64,000 nt of DNA, taken from CAWARU01 sp963784575 (GTDB taxonomy: Bacteria > Pseudomonadota > Gammaproteobacteria > UBA6186 > Azoamicaceae). The position numbers and the translations under genes were made by a program. Location of the stretch: the NCBI GenBank assembly GCA_963784575.1, contig CAWARU010000001.1, forward strand, positions 1-64,000, read 5' to 3'. Below, in pieces: positions 19,915 to 28,093 of this stretch; position 1 is the stretch's first letter, and each line of letters opens with the position of its first letter. The notes beneath the pieces were generated by a model that did no database searches, was not told where the DNA came from, and saw only the letters and a list, made by a program, of their open reading frames with translations.

Positions 19915-21243
19915 ATGTTCATGAGGGATCTGCGATTTAAGAATAGCCTTTTCTGCAGTGTTTTGGCACTCACGATTTTCGTGCTAAGCACCAAGGCATT
20001 CGCACAATATGATCTTATGTGCCTTTATCAGGAAGCCAGGATAAATGATTCTATTTTACAGGCAGAAAAAGAAAAACAATTATCGCTACGACAGGAATTG
20101 CCTCTCGCACGTGCAGAATTTTTAGCGACCAGTGATTTAACCTCAATATCCACCATCAATCATATCACGCAACCCATCGGTTTTTTTCATGTCAATGACC
20201 ATACCTTAACTGTAACTCAACCCGTGATCCATTTTGATCATTGGAAAAAATATGCTAAGGCCACAGCCATCGTGCAACAAGCGAATGCTTCTTATGCTGC
20301 TGCTGAGCAAGATCTCATGATGCGCCTCGCAACTGCCTATTTCACAGCACTTGAAGCGAAAGATCAGCTTTATTTTGCAAAAGCTTCAGTTAAAGCTTAT
20401 GCGAACTTAAGAGAGCAAACAGAAGAACGTTACAAAATTGGATTAATCACCATCACCGATTTTGAAATTGCCAAAGCGCAACATGACAATTCTGTAGCAA
20501 TCGAAATTGAGGCTGCCAATAATTTATTTAATAAGCAAACAGCACTCCGCGCCATAGTCGGACATGAAGTACCTGAATTACTGCCTCTTCGCGATGAAAT
20601 TCCGCTCGTTTCGCCAGAACCTCGAAATATAGAAACTTGGGTCACTACTGCACTGGCGCAAAATTTTGAACTGCAAGCCGGACGATTCGGCGCCAAAGCT
20701 GCCAAAGATAATATAAAAGTAAATCAATACGATCATATTCCACATGTTGATATCATTGGACAATTGGAACGTGGTCCATTGGTTCGAAACGTGCCAGGCC
20801 CTAACTTCACAGAAACTTATTTAGGGGTTGAAGTCACTGTCCCTATTTTCCGAGGAGGCGCTGTGAATTATCGAACTAAGCGTGCCATCCACGATTATCT
20901 TAGGACAGATCGGGAACTCGAAACGCTCTATCGCAATGTTGAAAATGACACGCGGCAATCCTTCCAGGGCGTTGTCACACAAATCCATAAAATACTGGCC
21001 TTAAAGCAAGCAGTTTCATCCAATACCAATGCACTCAAGGCAACCCATGCCTCTTTTAAAATTGGTACCAGAACCATAGTAGATGTCTTAAATGCGCAGC
21101 GTGATCTGATTTTGTCGCAAGAAAGTTTTGCTGAAGCCAGATATCGCTATATTTTAGCGAGTTTAAAATTGAAGCAGGCATCAGGAATTCTTTGCTGCGA
21201 AGATTTGATGCATATCAATGCATGGCTCAATCATTTACAGTAA
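19915..21243 (+). CDS. TolC-family outer-membrane channel of the peptide exporter
   Basis: The protein has 442 residues. A signal peptide is clear: a basic start, a hydrophobic stretch CSVLALTIFVLS and cleavage after AFA (residue 30). The mature protein shows the two-fold TolC pattern of long helices with strand segments (LTVTQPVIHFDHW and VEVTVPIFRGGAVNYRT) and the typical C-terminal ILSQESFAEARYRYILASLKLKQASG. TolC trimers form the outer-membrane and periplasmic duct of type I secretion systems. It is the first gene of a plus-strand cluster with two GG-leader peptide genes, the HlyD adaptor and two ABC proteins, so it is very likely the dedicated outlet for those peptides. It ends NHLQ, without the tail motif of the effector-like proteins. 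Two possible starts lie six bases apart (M1 and M3). Confidence 0.93.
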   Translation: MFMRDLRFKNSLFCSVLALTIFVLSTKAFAQYDLMCLYQEARINDSILQAEKEKQLSLRQELPLARAEFLATSDLTSISTINHITQPIGFFHVNDHTLTVTQPVIHFDHWKKYAKATAIVQQANASYAAAEQDLMMRLATAYFTALEAKDQLYFAKASVKAYANLREQTEERYKIGLITITDFEIAKAQHDNSVAIEIEAANNLFNKQTALRAIVGHEVPELLPLRDEIPLVSPEPRNIETWVTTALAQNFELQAGRFGAKAAKDNIKVNQYDHIPHVDIIGQLERGPLVRNVPGPNFTETYLGVEVTVPIFRGGAVNYRTKRAIHDYLRTDRELETLYRNVENDTRQSFQGVVTQIHKILALKQAVSSNTNALKATHASFKIGTRTIVDVLNAQRDLILSQESFAEARYRYILASLKLKQASGILCCEDLMHINAWLNHLQ

Positions 21244-21266
21244 TTTCACTAGTCTAGGACATTAAA

Positions 21267-21310
21267 ATCTAGTTTATCTAGTTTAACAGTAGAATCTAGT
21301 TTATTTATGA
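21267..21310. repeat. Direct repeats of TCTAGTTTA downstream of the TolC gene
   Basis: TCTAGTTTA occurs three times within about 40 bases, twice back to back and once after a short gap. The stretch lies between the channel gene and the first peptide promoter. It could be an operator or simple decay; nothing in the sequence decides. Confidence 0.4.
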
Positions 21311-21360
21311 GTCGAGTATTCCAAGTACATTCACAGAACTACACATAATTAATATTCATC

Positions 21361-21410
21361 ATTCTCAGACCTATAGACTATACTAATAAACAAGATGGAT
21401 TAAATGGATA
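21361..21410 (+). promoter_or_regulatory. Promoter region of first peptide gene (copy 1 of duplicated element)
   Basis: This block is repeated almost unchanged at 21740-21788 in front of the second peptide gene. Both share CCTATAGACTATACTA, with TATACT (21379-21384) a good -10 hexamer; no strong -35 is visible. The ATG lies about 114 bases downstream, leaving a long leader that could hold regulation. Conservation in both copies, while the spacer beyond diverges, argues for a functional promoter. Confidence 0.55.
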
Positions 21411-21497
21411 TATTCCAACCAATTAATATAATAGTATTGATTGCCCAGAGTACAGTAGAAGTTTCTGCGGTCAATCTAGAATATTTGGAGGTTTAAA

Positions 21498-21599
21498 ATG
21501 CGTAACTTATATATCTCTGATAATGACTTAGTTGGTATTTCAGGTGGAGCGCAAAAAGCAGCCGCAAAAAGAAAAGGTAGACGAAGAGTAAAGAGATGA
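21498..21599 (+). CDS. Double-glycine leader peptide with 16-residue cationic core
   Basis: This 33-residue ORF is preceded by GGAGG at ideal spacing. It reads MRNLYISDNDLVGISGG followed by AQKAAAKRKGRRRVKR. The first 17 residues are a classic GG leader of the class II bacteriocin/microcin type, with hydrophobic positions ahead of SGG. The leader is shared with the second peptide gene at 21885, differing only at residue 9. Cleavage after GG by the C39 domain of the ABC protein at 23615 would release a 16-residue core with nine Lys/Arg. No modification enzyme lies nearby, so the product is probably unmodified. An antimicrobial or nucleic-acid-binding peptide is plausible; no target is known. 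No immunity gene is evident. A terminator follows at 21621. Confidence 0.8.
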   Translation: MRNLYISDNDLVGISGGAQKAAAKRKGRRRVKR

Positions 21600-21620
21600 T
21601 GGAACGTCTTAAAAAATAAT

Positions 21621-21673
21621 ACCTCCCTTAAAAACTCCTTAACATTAGGACTGTATAGGGGAGGTTTCTTTTT
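21621..21673 (+). terminator. Rho-independent-like terminator after first peptide gene
   Basis: ACCTCCC pairs with GGGAGGT across a loop of about 30 bases, followed by TTTCTTTTT. The same ACCTCCCTTA arm and GGAGGT-T arm recur after the second peptide gene, so the terminator belongs to the duplicated cassette. The long loop makes it weaker than a textbook terminator. Confidence 0.6.
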
Positions 21674-21739
21674 GGTGTGGATCCTACCTATTGATTGGGT
21701 TTAATTACACATGACGTATGATGTATAGATAAATTAGCC

Positions 21740-21788
21740 ATTCTCTGACCTATAGACTATACTAGTAAACAAATGGATTAAATGAATG
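21740..21788 (+). promoter_or_regulatory. Promoter region of second peptide gene (copy 2 of duplicated element)
   Basis: This is a near-identical copy of 21361-21410, with TATACT at 21758-21763 as the probable -10. The start codon lies about 122 bases downstream. A small inverted repeat, ATAAC with GTTAT, falls in the leader. Confidence 0.55.
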
Positions 21789-21884
21789 TAGTCCCTATTA
21801 TTAATAGAATATTTTGATGATTGAGATAACAATTGAGGTTATCTGAAATTATTATAAAAATCTAAGAATGTTAGGAGGTTTAAA

Positions 21885-22133
21885 ATGCGTAATTTGTATA
21901 TATCTGATCATGACCTAGTAGGTATATCAGGTGGTTCGGCAGGACAGGTAACAAAGCAGCCGAGGAAGGTATTTGGAGGCAGCGGCGGCGGACGTGGCAG
22001 TAATGTAAGGAAGACAGGATTTGTTGATGGAGGCAATGGATTTGTTGTTGGACATGCTGGAGGAAGAGGAGGAAGTGGAAATCTAAATCTAAAGACGACA
22101 GCCGCGGCTCTAAAGAACTACGCAGTAGCGTAA
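21885..22133 (+). CDS. Double-glycine leader, glycine-rich microcin-like peptide precursor
   Basis: The precursor has 82 residues; TTAGGAGG lies 6 bases before the ATG. The leader MRNLYISDHDLVGISGG is the same as in the 33-residue peptide upstream apart from one residue. Cleavage after GG would give a 65-residue core rich in Gly, with segments such as FGGSGGGRGSN and GHAGGRGGSGN, a few Lys/Arg, and a hydrophobic end TTAAALKNYAVA. Gly-rich cores are known in class II microcins. Its gene sits in the second copy of the promoter-leader-terminator cassette, directly ahead of the HlyD adaptor and C39 exporter that should process and secrete it. No Cys is present, so there are no disulfides or lanthionines. 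Killing activity is inferred, not shown. Confidence 0.85.
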   Translation: MRNLYISDHDLVGISGGSAGQVTKQPRKVFGGSGGGRGSNVRKTGFVDGGNGFVVGHAGGRGGSGNLNLKTTAAALKNYAVA

Positions 22134-22190
22134 TGCTGAAATTGTAAGAGAAAGGTTACTAACCCTTCTCCACTGAAACCTGATAGAATG

Positions 22191-22236
22191 ACCTCCCTTA
22201 AGCATCGAGGTTGATGATTAGGGAGGTTCATTTTTG
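22191..22236 (+). terminator. Rho-independent terminator after second peptide gene
   Basis: ACCTCCCT pairs with AGGGAGGT around a loop of roughly 20 bases, followed by TCATTTTT. It is homologous to the terminator after the first peptide and insulates the strongly expressed peptide genes from the exporter genes downstream. Confidence 0.7.
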
Positions 22237-22324
22237 TAATGAATTTGTATTGAAAATTCCAGTGCCTCGTTTCCAGTCTTTACACTGGCTTTTAGTGACT
22301 GAGGATAAGACAGGGAGTTGAAAT

Positions 22325-23615
22325 TTGCCAAAAAAGATGGAATCTAAGAACCTCAAGAAAATACCTAAATTTCGTCCTGAAGCAGTTCTTGCTTTAGAGA
22401 CTCCTGAAAATCTCGATACCTTGATTCATATCATCTCCAAAAAAAGTTGGATTATCTTAATTGCTTTTTACCTGTTATTGATTTGTCTTGTTATTTGGGG
22501 TTTTTTTGGAACCATTCCAAGCCGAGTCGAAGGGCGTGGCGTTTTATTAGTTGAAAATGGTACGGTTTATAATACTGTTGCGCCTCCGGGGGGTGGTCGC
22601 ATTATGAACATTGATGTTAAAACAGGCCAAAAAATCAACAAAGGACAAGTGGTTGCCATTTTAAGATCGACCAGATCTTACCGAAAAAATTGAACTTACA
22701 CAAAAATATGTGGAACGTTTAAAGCAAGAACAAACTTCTCTGATTGCCACTTCGAAACAGGAAATAGAATTACGAGAACACAACATTCAGCAACAGGAAG
22801 AGATCATCAATAAAACTTTAGACATTCTGCAGCAAAACTTGGCAGATATTGAAAAGCTGCTCCGCTTTAAGGAAGAAAACTTTAAGAAAGGACTTATGGT
22901 GTTGCAAGACATCGAGACTACGCGACGTGATTATTATGGCGCAAAGCAAAAGAACGAGGAACTTAATATTGAATTGGAAAAATTGACCAGTCAATTAGCC
23001 GATTTCAAAGATCAGTGGCGCCAGAGATTAAAAGACAAGGAGCTTCTCATCCTCTCTGAACAATTGAAGCTGAATGATATGAGATCGGAACTGAATGTTT
23101 CAAAAAGTGTTTTAAGTCCTGCCGATGGATTAGTGATTGGCGTTAACGCCTCCATCGGAAAAATAGTGGCAAGCGGCGAATCTATCATTAGTATCGCCAG
23201 TTTAGGAGAAGGTTTGGATACTGTCGTATTCATGGTCCCACATGAAGGACAACGGGTGCAACCCGGCATGCAAGCCTTAGTAACGCCTACTACCATTGAA
23301 CAAGAAGAATATGGCAGCATGATTGGACAGGTGTTGACTGTTTCCGCTTTTCCCGAAGCGAACGAAACCATAATGGCCGTGCTCCATAATCAAGAACTCG
23401 CGCAGCAATTTTCCAAAACAGGTCCTCCTACCGCCATTCGGGTCAGAATTCAACGCGATCCTGCGACTTTCAGTGGCTATAAGTGGTCATCTTCCAAAGG
23501 ACCTCCGAAAAAAATAGTACCCGGGACACTGGCAGATATCCGGATCACGGTCAGACAACAACCTCCTATCAGTCTGTTAATTCCAGCATTGAAAAAATTA
23601 TTTGGGGTAACCTGA
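22325..23615 (+). pseudogene. HlyD-family adaptor of NHLM-type peptide export, +1 frameshift
   Basis: The gene starts at TTG 22325, with AGGGAG 7 bases upstream; the only nearby in-frame ATG (22337) is too far from that site. Part one encodes a cytoplasmic tail, one membrane helix (IILIAFYLLLICLVIWGFFG) and the first biotinyl-lipoyl half (GGGRIMNIDVKTGQKINKGQVVAIL). At 22661-22665 one extra base, probably an A in TTAAGATC, breaks the frame. Removing it gives AILDRPDLTEKIELTQ, exactly what the family needs. Part two (to 23615) has the coiled coil, the second lipoyl half (SPADGLVIGVNASIGKIV) and the beta-barrel. This adaptor bridges inner-membrane ABC proteins and TolC. Its stop overlaps the next start (TGATG). 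The rest is intact, so the break is recent or a sequencing error. Confidence 0.88.
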
Positions 23616-25816
23616 TGAGTTTTTTTAAGATGAATTTTTTTAAAAAATCCAGAATAAAAACACCTCTTGTACTGCAAATGGAAACTTCAGAATGCGGAGC
23701 CGCGGCTTTAGGGATAATTCTTGCATACTACGGTCGATACGTACCCCTTGAAGAACTTCGAGTCGCTTGCGGGGTGTCGAGAGACGGCAGCAAAGCAATT
23801 AACATGGTGAAAGCAGCAAGGCTCTATGGCTTAATTGCACAAGGAGTGCGAGGTGAACCAGAAACTCTCCCAGAGTTGAAATTCCCATTTATTGTTTTCT
23901 GGCAATTCAATCATTTTGTTGTCGTTGAAGACATTCAGCCTGATTTGATTTTCATCAATGATCCTGCCATTGGACGCTCTGCCATTAGCCCAAAAGAATT
24001 TAATCGTTCTTTTACAGGCATTGTTTTAGAATTTGAGCCGGGCCCAGATTTCAAACCAGGCGGCGCCCCACCCAATATTTATAACAGCATAGAAGAACGT
24101 TTAAAGGGATCGAAGCTTGCTATTATTTATATCATCCTTGCAAGCCTTACCTTGGTTTTTCCAGGTATTGTAATACCAGGATTGAGTAAAGTTTTTATTG
24201 ATGAAATTTTGGTACAACAACAGTATAATTGGTTGGTTCTGCTGTTGCTTGGTATATTCCTGACAGCACTTTTACGCAGCCTGCTTGAATTTCTATTGGA
24301 ATATCATATCATTCGCTTGCATTTGAAAGTGATGCTCAGCCAATCGGCACGATTTCTTTGGCATTGTCTTAGGCTCCCCATTGCTTTTTTTGAGCAAAGA
24401 ACCGCAGGAGATATTGAATCGCGAATAGCATCTAATGAAAGCATGGCCTCTTTAATTGCGGATGACATCAGCAAAAGCGCGGTAGAAGTCTTCAATCTCA
24501 TCTTGTATGCCATTGTCATGTTTTTATTAGATTGGCGCTTGAGTGTGATTGGAATAATTGCGACCTCTTTTAATGCTGTGCTGCTCTATTTTGCATCCGA
24601 TCGACTCCAAAACATTAACCGCGTTTATGTGCAGGAAGAAGGTAAACTGGCTGGTCTTGAAATGAATATGCTTGCTGCCATTGAAACGGTGAAATCTTCA
24701 GCACTCGACAATCATCTCTTCAAGCGCCTCACCGGGAATCATGCCAAAATCATACAAACGGAACAGGGCATTGAATTGACCCACCTAGTGCTACTCAATT
24801 TGCCGCTCTTTATTTCAGGTTTCTGCATGGCTTTGATCTTAGGGGTTGGTAGTTTCCGTATAATGGAAGGATTTCTCACTGTCGGTACTTTAGTCGCATT
24901 TCAAAGCATCTATCAAAGTTTTAACGAACCTATCCATACTCTACTCGGGGTGGGCAGCAAAATTCAAGAAATCCGCGGCGAAATCATAAGATTAGATGAT
25001 GTGCAAAAGCAAGCCTGTGATCCACGGTATCTGATAACAGAAGAGGTAAATGAGGCATCGAAGGAAATGTGCTTTGATGCCGAACAAATGCCTCCGACAC
25101 TCCTCATTCAGGATTTGAGTTTTGGCTATAGCCCACTCGACCCGCCGATCTTGGAAAATATCTCCCTAAGTCTCGCGCCTGGACAGAGAATAGCAGTTGT
25201 AGGTGAAACTGGAGCAGGTAAATCCACCCTCTTAAAGCTGATTGCAGGTTTTTATGAGCCATGGCAGGGTGAAATTTTGATTGGCAATCAGAATTTAAAA
25301 TCTCTTACGCCAAGTGAGCTTGCAAGTCTTGTCTCTTTTGTCGATCAAGATATCGTATTTTTCGAGGGAAGTCTGCGTGACAATCTCACCTTATGGGATG
25401 ATTCAATCCATGATGAACAACTGATAAAGGCTTGCCAGGATGCCGAAATCTGGGAAGTGATTGAATCACGCGATAAAATGTTGGACACCGCAATCCTTGA
25501 AAATGCACAAAACTTTAGTGCAGGCGAGAGACAACGACTGGAAATTGCAAGAGCGCTGGTTCATAACCCAAAGATTCTGATCTTAGATGAAGGCACTTCT
25601 TCACTCGATTCAATAACCGAATATAAAATCCAAAAAAACCTTCGGAACCGCTCTCTTTCTCTTTTCTTCATTACCCACCGATTGAATGTGATACAAAAGT
25701 CTGACAATATCATTGTGATAGAACAAGGGAAGATCATCGAGCAAGGCAGTCACGAACAATTAATGCGGCAAGAAGGTAAATATAGAGAACTCTATGACAA
25801 ATCACTCTTCTCATGA
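23615..25816 (+). CDS. C39 peptidase-containing ABC exporter (NHLM ABC1 type)
   Basis: The protein has 733 residues from an ATG overlapping the HlyD stop; an upstream in-frame start inside the HlyD gene is rejected. Residues ~12-140 are a C39 peptidase with Cys27 (ETSECGAAAL), His100 (FNHFVVVED) and Asp116 (INDPA), which cleaves GG leaders. A six-helix ABC membrane domain follows, then the ATPase: Walker A VGETGAGKST (~529), signature NFSAGERQRLEIARAL, Walker B ILILDEGTSSLD and H-loop ITHRL. The layout matches the NHLM bacteriocin-system peptidase/ATP-binding protein. It should cut and pump the two GG-leader peptides encoded at 21498 and 21885. The second ABC gene overlaps its 3' end by 23 bases, so the two are translationally coupled and probably form a heterodimer. 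Confidence 0.95.
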   Translation: MSFFKMNFFKKSRIKTPLVLQMETSECGAAALGIILAYYGRYVPLEELRVACGVSRDGSKAINMVKAARLYGLIAQGVRGEPETLPELKFPFIVFWQFNHFVVVEDIQPDLIFINDPAIGRSAISPKEFNRSFTGIVLEFEPGPDFKPGGAPPNIYNSIEERLKGSKLAIIYIILASLTLVFPGIVIPGLSKVFIDEILVQQQYNWLVLLLLGIFLTALLRSLLEFLLEYHIIRLHLKVMLSQSARFLWHCLRLPIAFFEQRTAGDIESRIASNESMASLIADDISKSAVEVFNLILYAIVMFLLDWRLSVIGIIATSFNAVLLYFASDRLQNINRVYVQEEGKLAGLEMNMLAAIETVKSSALDNHLFKRLTGNHAKIIQTEQGIELTHLVLLNLPLFISGFCMALILGVGSFRIMEGFLTVGTLVAFQSIYQSFNEPIHTLLGVGSKIQEIRGEIIRLDDVQKQACDPRYLITEEVNEASKEMCFDAEQMPPTLLIQDLSFGYSPLDPPILENISLSLAPGQRIAVVGETGAGKSTLLKLIAGFYEPWQGEILIGNQNLKSLTPSELASLVSFVDQDIVFFEGSLRDNLTLWDDSIHDEQLIKACQDAEIWEVIESRDKMLDTAILENAQNFSAGERQRLEIARALVHNPKILILDEGTSSLDSITEYKIQKNLRNRSLSLFFITHRLNVIQKSDNIIVIEQGKIIEQGSHEQLMRQEGKYRELYDKSLFS

Positions 25817-27944
25817 ATCCATGGATACAGCGCTCGTCGAGCTTCTTTCAGTTTTGGAACCAGAATACAGTCCAATACCAGAGTACCCCGAAGTAGAACC
25901 TTTTCTTTTCGAGGCCTGCCGCTTGATAACAAGAGAACTCGGAATAACGATCAAGAAAAATGATGATTTCAAGGCCCGAAATTCCATAGAATTACTAGAA
26001 AGCATTGCCGAAAACTCCAATTTTCGGATCCGGGGTGAAACACTCTCCCCTTTTTGGTGGCAATATGACTGCGGACCTTTGCTTGTTTTTAGAATCTCAG
26101 ATGGCAGACCAATGGCGATGCTCCGCCGTCAAGATGCTTATGTTTGGATCGATGAAAATGCGGGGATAGAAGAGCCCCTAACGCCAGAACTCAACAAAGA
26201 GATAGCCAAAACAGCCTATCGTTTCTATCAATGTTTACCGGCTGGAAAATTGCATACACGAGATTTTTTAAAATTTATGTCAAAGGACATATCGGTAGAC
26301 TTTAGACAAGTTATTTTGTTGCAGCTCTATGCGGCATTGCTTGCGCTTCTTTTTCCGATTTTTACAGGTGTTATCTTTAATAATCTCATCCCCAATGCGG
26401 ATCTTAAGCATTTAAATCAAGTCATCGTTCTTCTCGTTGTAACAGGAATCGCTGCATTGCTGTTTGGTATCGCGCAAGGTCTAAGATTACTCCGGATCCG
26501 CTTAAAAGCAACGCTTGGTCTTCAAGCAGCCATTTGGGACAGAACTTTGCGTTTGCCGCTCTCTTTCTTCAGAAATTTCACAGCGGGAGATCTTTCTACA
26601 CGTATATCAGGAATGGATACTATCCAAAGAACGATGTCAGATACTTTTATTACTACAATACTCACCGGTACCTTCTCGATCTTTAGCCTGTTACTCATGT
26701 TTTATTATGATGTTCTCCTTGCATTGGCAGCTTGTGTTTTTGTTCTCGTCGCTATTGCCCTATCAGTAGTGTTTAATATACTGCAGCTTCATTATCAACG
26801 AGTAATAATCAATCTTGAAGGGAAAATATCCGGCCTATTGTATCAATTCCTGATCGGCATCCGGAAAATTCGAGTGGCAAACGCCATCTCCAAGGCTTTT
26901 GCAGTGTGGTCACATAATTTTTCTGAGAAAAGCAAAATCTCATTCAAAGCGCGTATGAATGTTGCTTGGTTTGAAGCCATTTTTCCCTTGGTTATTGCAC
27001 TTGCTACTATCACTATCTATTATTTAGCAGTTCACCATGTAAAATATCTCAGTTTCGGATATTTTATAGCTTTCTATGCCGCATTTGTACAGTTTTTTGG
27101 CGCAACCTTGGAAATGAGTACTGCAGTTGTCAAAACACTGAGCATCATTCCTCTTTTTGAAAGAATAAAACCTATTTTCCAAAATATTCCAGAAGATTCT
27201 GAAAAAACCAAATATCGGCAATTTACTCAGGATATCAAACTGCAAGAAGTCACTCTTGAATATAAGACTGGCGTTCCAGTCGTGGAAAATTTCTCTCTTA
27301 CCATACCGAAAGGCGCCTTTATAGGGCTCGCGGGGTATACGGGATCTGGGAAATCGAGCATTCTTAAACTTATCCTTGGGCTAGAAAAACTGCACTCTGG
27401 CCATATTCTCTTTGACGGCCATGATATTGCTACAATTGATATGACTCTGGTGCGACGTTTTTGTGGTGCCGTATTGCAAAACAGTACCCTCATCACTGGT
27501 ACTATTTATGAAAATATCACGGCTTTAAATCCGATACTTACCCTAGAAGATGCGTGGAAGGCTGCAGAACTTATGCAAATTGCCAAAGATATTCGCTCGA
27601 TGCCAATGGGGATGCATACCTTTATTGCAGAAGGCGGCAGCAATATTTCAGCAGGACAAAAGCAGCGTCTGATGATGGCCCGAGCCATCGTGCATTCCCC
27701 CCAGATACTTTTACTGGATGAAGCGACCTCGGCTCTAGATAATGCCACACAGCAAAAAGTTGCGGAGGCTTTTGATGCAATGGCTATCACACGCATCGTA
27801 GTCGCACATCGCTTGAGTTTATTGCAAAATGCCGATGTGATATACGTGTTGAATAAAGGGATCATTGTAGAGCAAGGCAAATTTGAGGAATTAAAGAACA
27901 GCAATGGACTTTTTGCCGAGATGCTCAAAAAACAAACTGTTTGA
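25794..27944 (+). CDS. ABC transporter, NHLM ABC2 type, partner without peptidase
   Basis: The protein has 716 residues and overlaps the preceding ABC gene by 23 bases. The first ~170 residues are an N-terminal domain without C39 catalytic residues (it contains ETLSPFWWQYDCGPLLVF), typical of the second ABC protein in NHLM systems. A six-helix membrane domain and an ATPase follow: Walker A GYTGSGKSSILKLILG, signature NISAGQKQRLMMARAI, Walker B ILLLDEATSALD and H-loop VAHRL. It should pair with the C39-ABC protein to drive peptide export through the HlyD adaptor and TolC channel. It is the last gene of the export cluster, followed by 149 bases before the next gene. The end KKQTV lacks the tail motif of the effector-like proteins. 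Confidence 0.95.
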   Translation: MTNHSSHESMDTALVELLSVLEPEYSPIPEYPEVEPFLFEACRLITRELGITIKKNDDFKARNSIELLESIAENSNFRIRGETLSPFWWQYDCGPLLVFRISDGRPMAMLRRQDAYVWIDENAGIEEPLTPELNKEIAKTAYRFYQCLPAGKLHTRDFLKFMSKDISVDFRQVILLQLYAALLALLFPIFTGVIFNNLIPNADLKHLNQVIVLLVVTGIAALLFGIAQGLRLLRIRLKATLGLQAAIWDRTLRLPLSFFRNFTAGDLSTRISGMDTIQRTMSDTFITTILTGTFSIFSLLLMFYYDVLLALAACVFVLVAIALSVVFNILQLHYQRVIINLEGKISGLLYQFLIGIRKIRVANAISKAFAVWSHNFSEKSKISFKARMNVAWFEAIFPLVIALATITIYYLAVHHVKYLSFGYFIAFYAAFVQFFGATLEMSTAVVKTLSIIPLFERIKPIFQNIPEDSEKTKYRQFTQDIKLQEVTLEYKTGVPVVENFSLTIPKGAFIGLAGYTGSGKSSILKLILGLEKLHSGHILFDGHDIATIDMTLVRRFCGAVLQNSTLITGTIYENITALNPILTLEDAWKAAELMQIAKDIRSMPMGMHTFIAEGGSNISAGQKQRLMMARAIVHSPQILLLDEATSALDNATQQKVAEAFDAMAITRIVVAHRLSLLQNADVIYVLNKGIIVEQGKFEELKNSNGLFAEMLKKQTV

Positions 27945-28093
27945 AAAAAGTTGACTCAAAATTATTGCAATATTGAGCGAAATCTGAGATAATGCGCGCA
28001 TAAGTATAAATTTTCATTACTTTAATCTAATTTTATAACTCGAATTATTATAAATTTATTCCATTAATCAATGAATATACATGAGATAATATT

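Noticed and set aside
23483..23614. Upstream in-frame start of the C39 ABC gene, inside the HlyD gene
   Set aside because: The extra 44 residues are out-of-frame HlyD sequence; the ATG at 23615 overlaps the HlyD stop and is followed directly by the conserved peptidase start.
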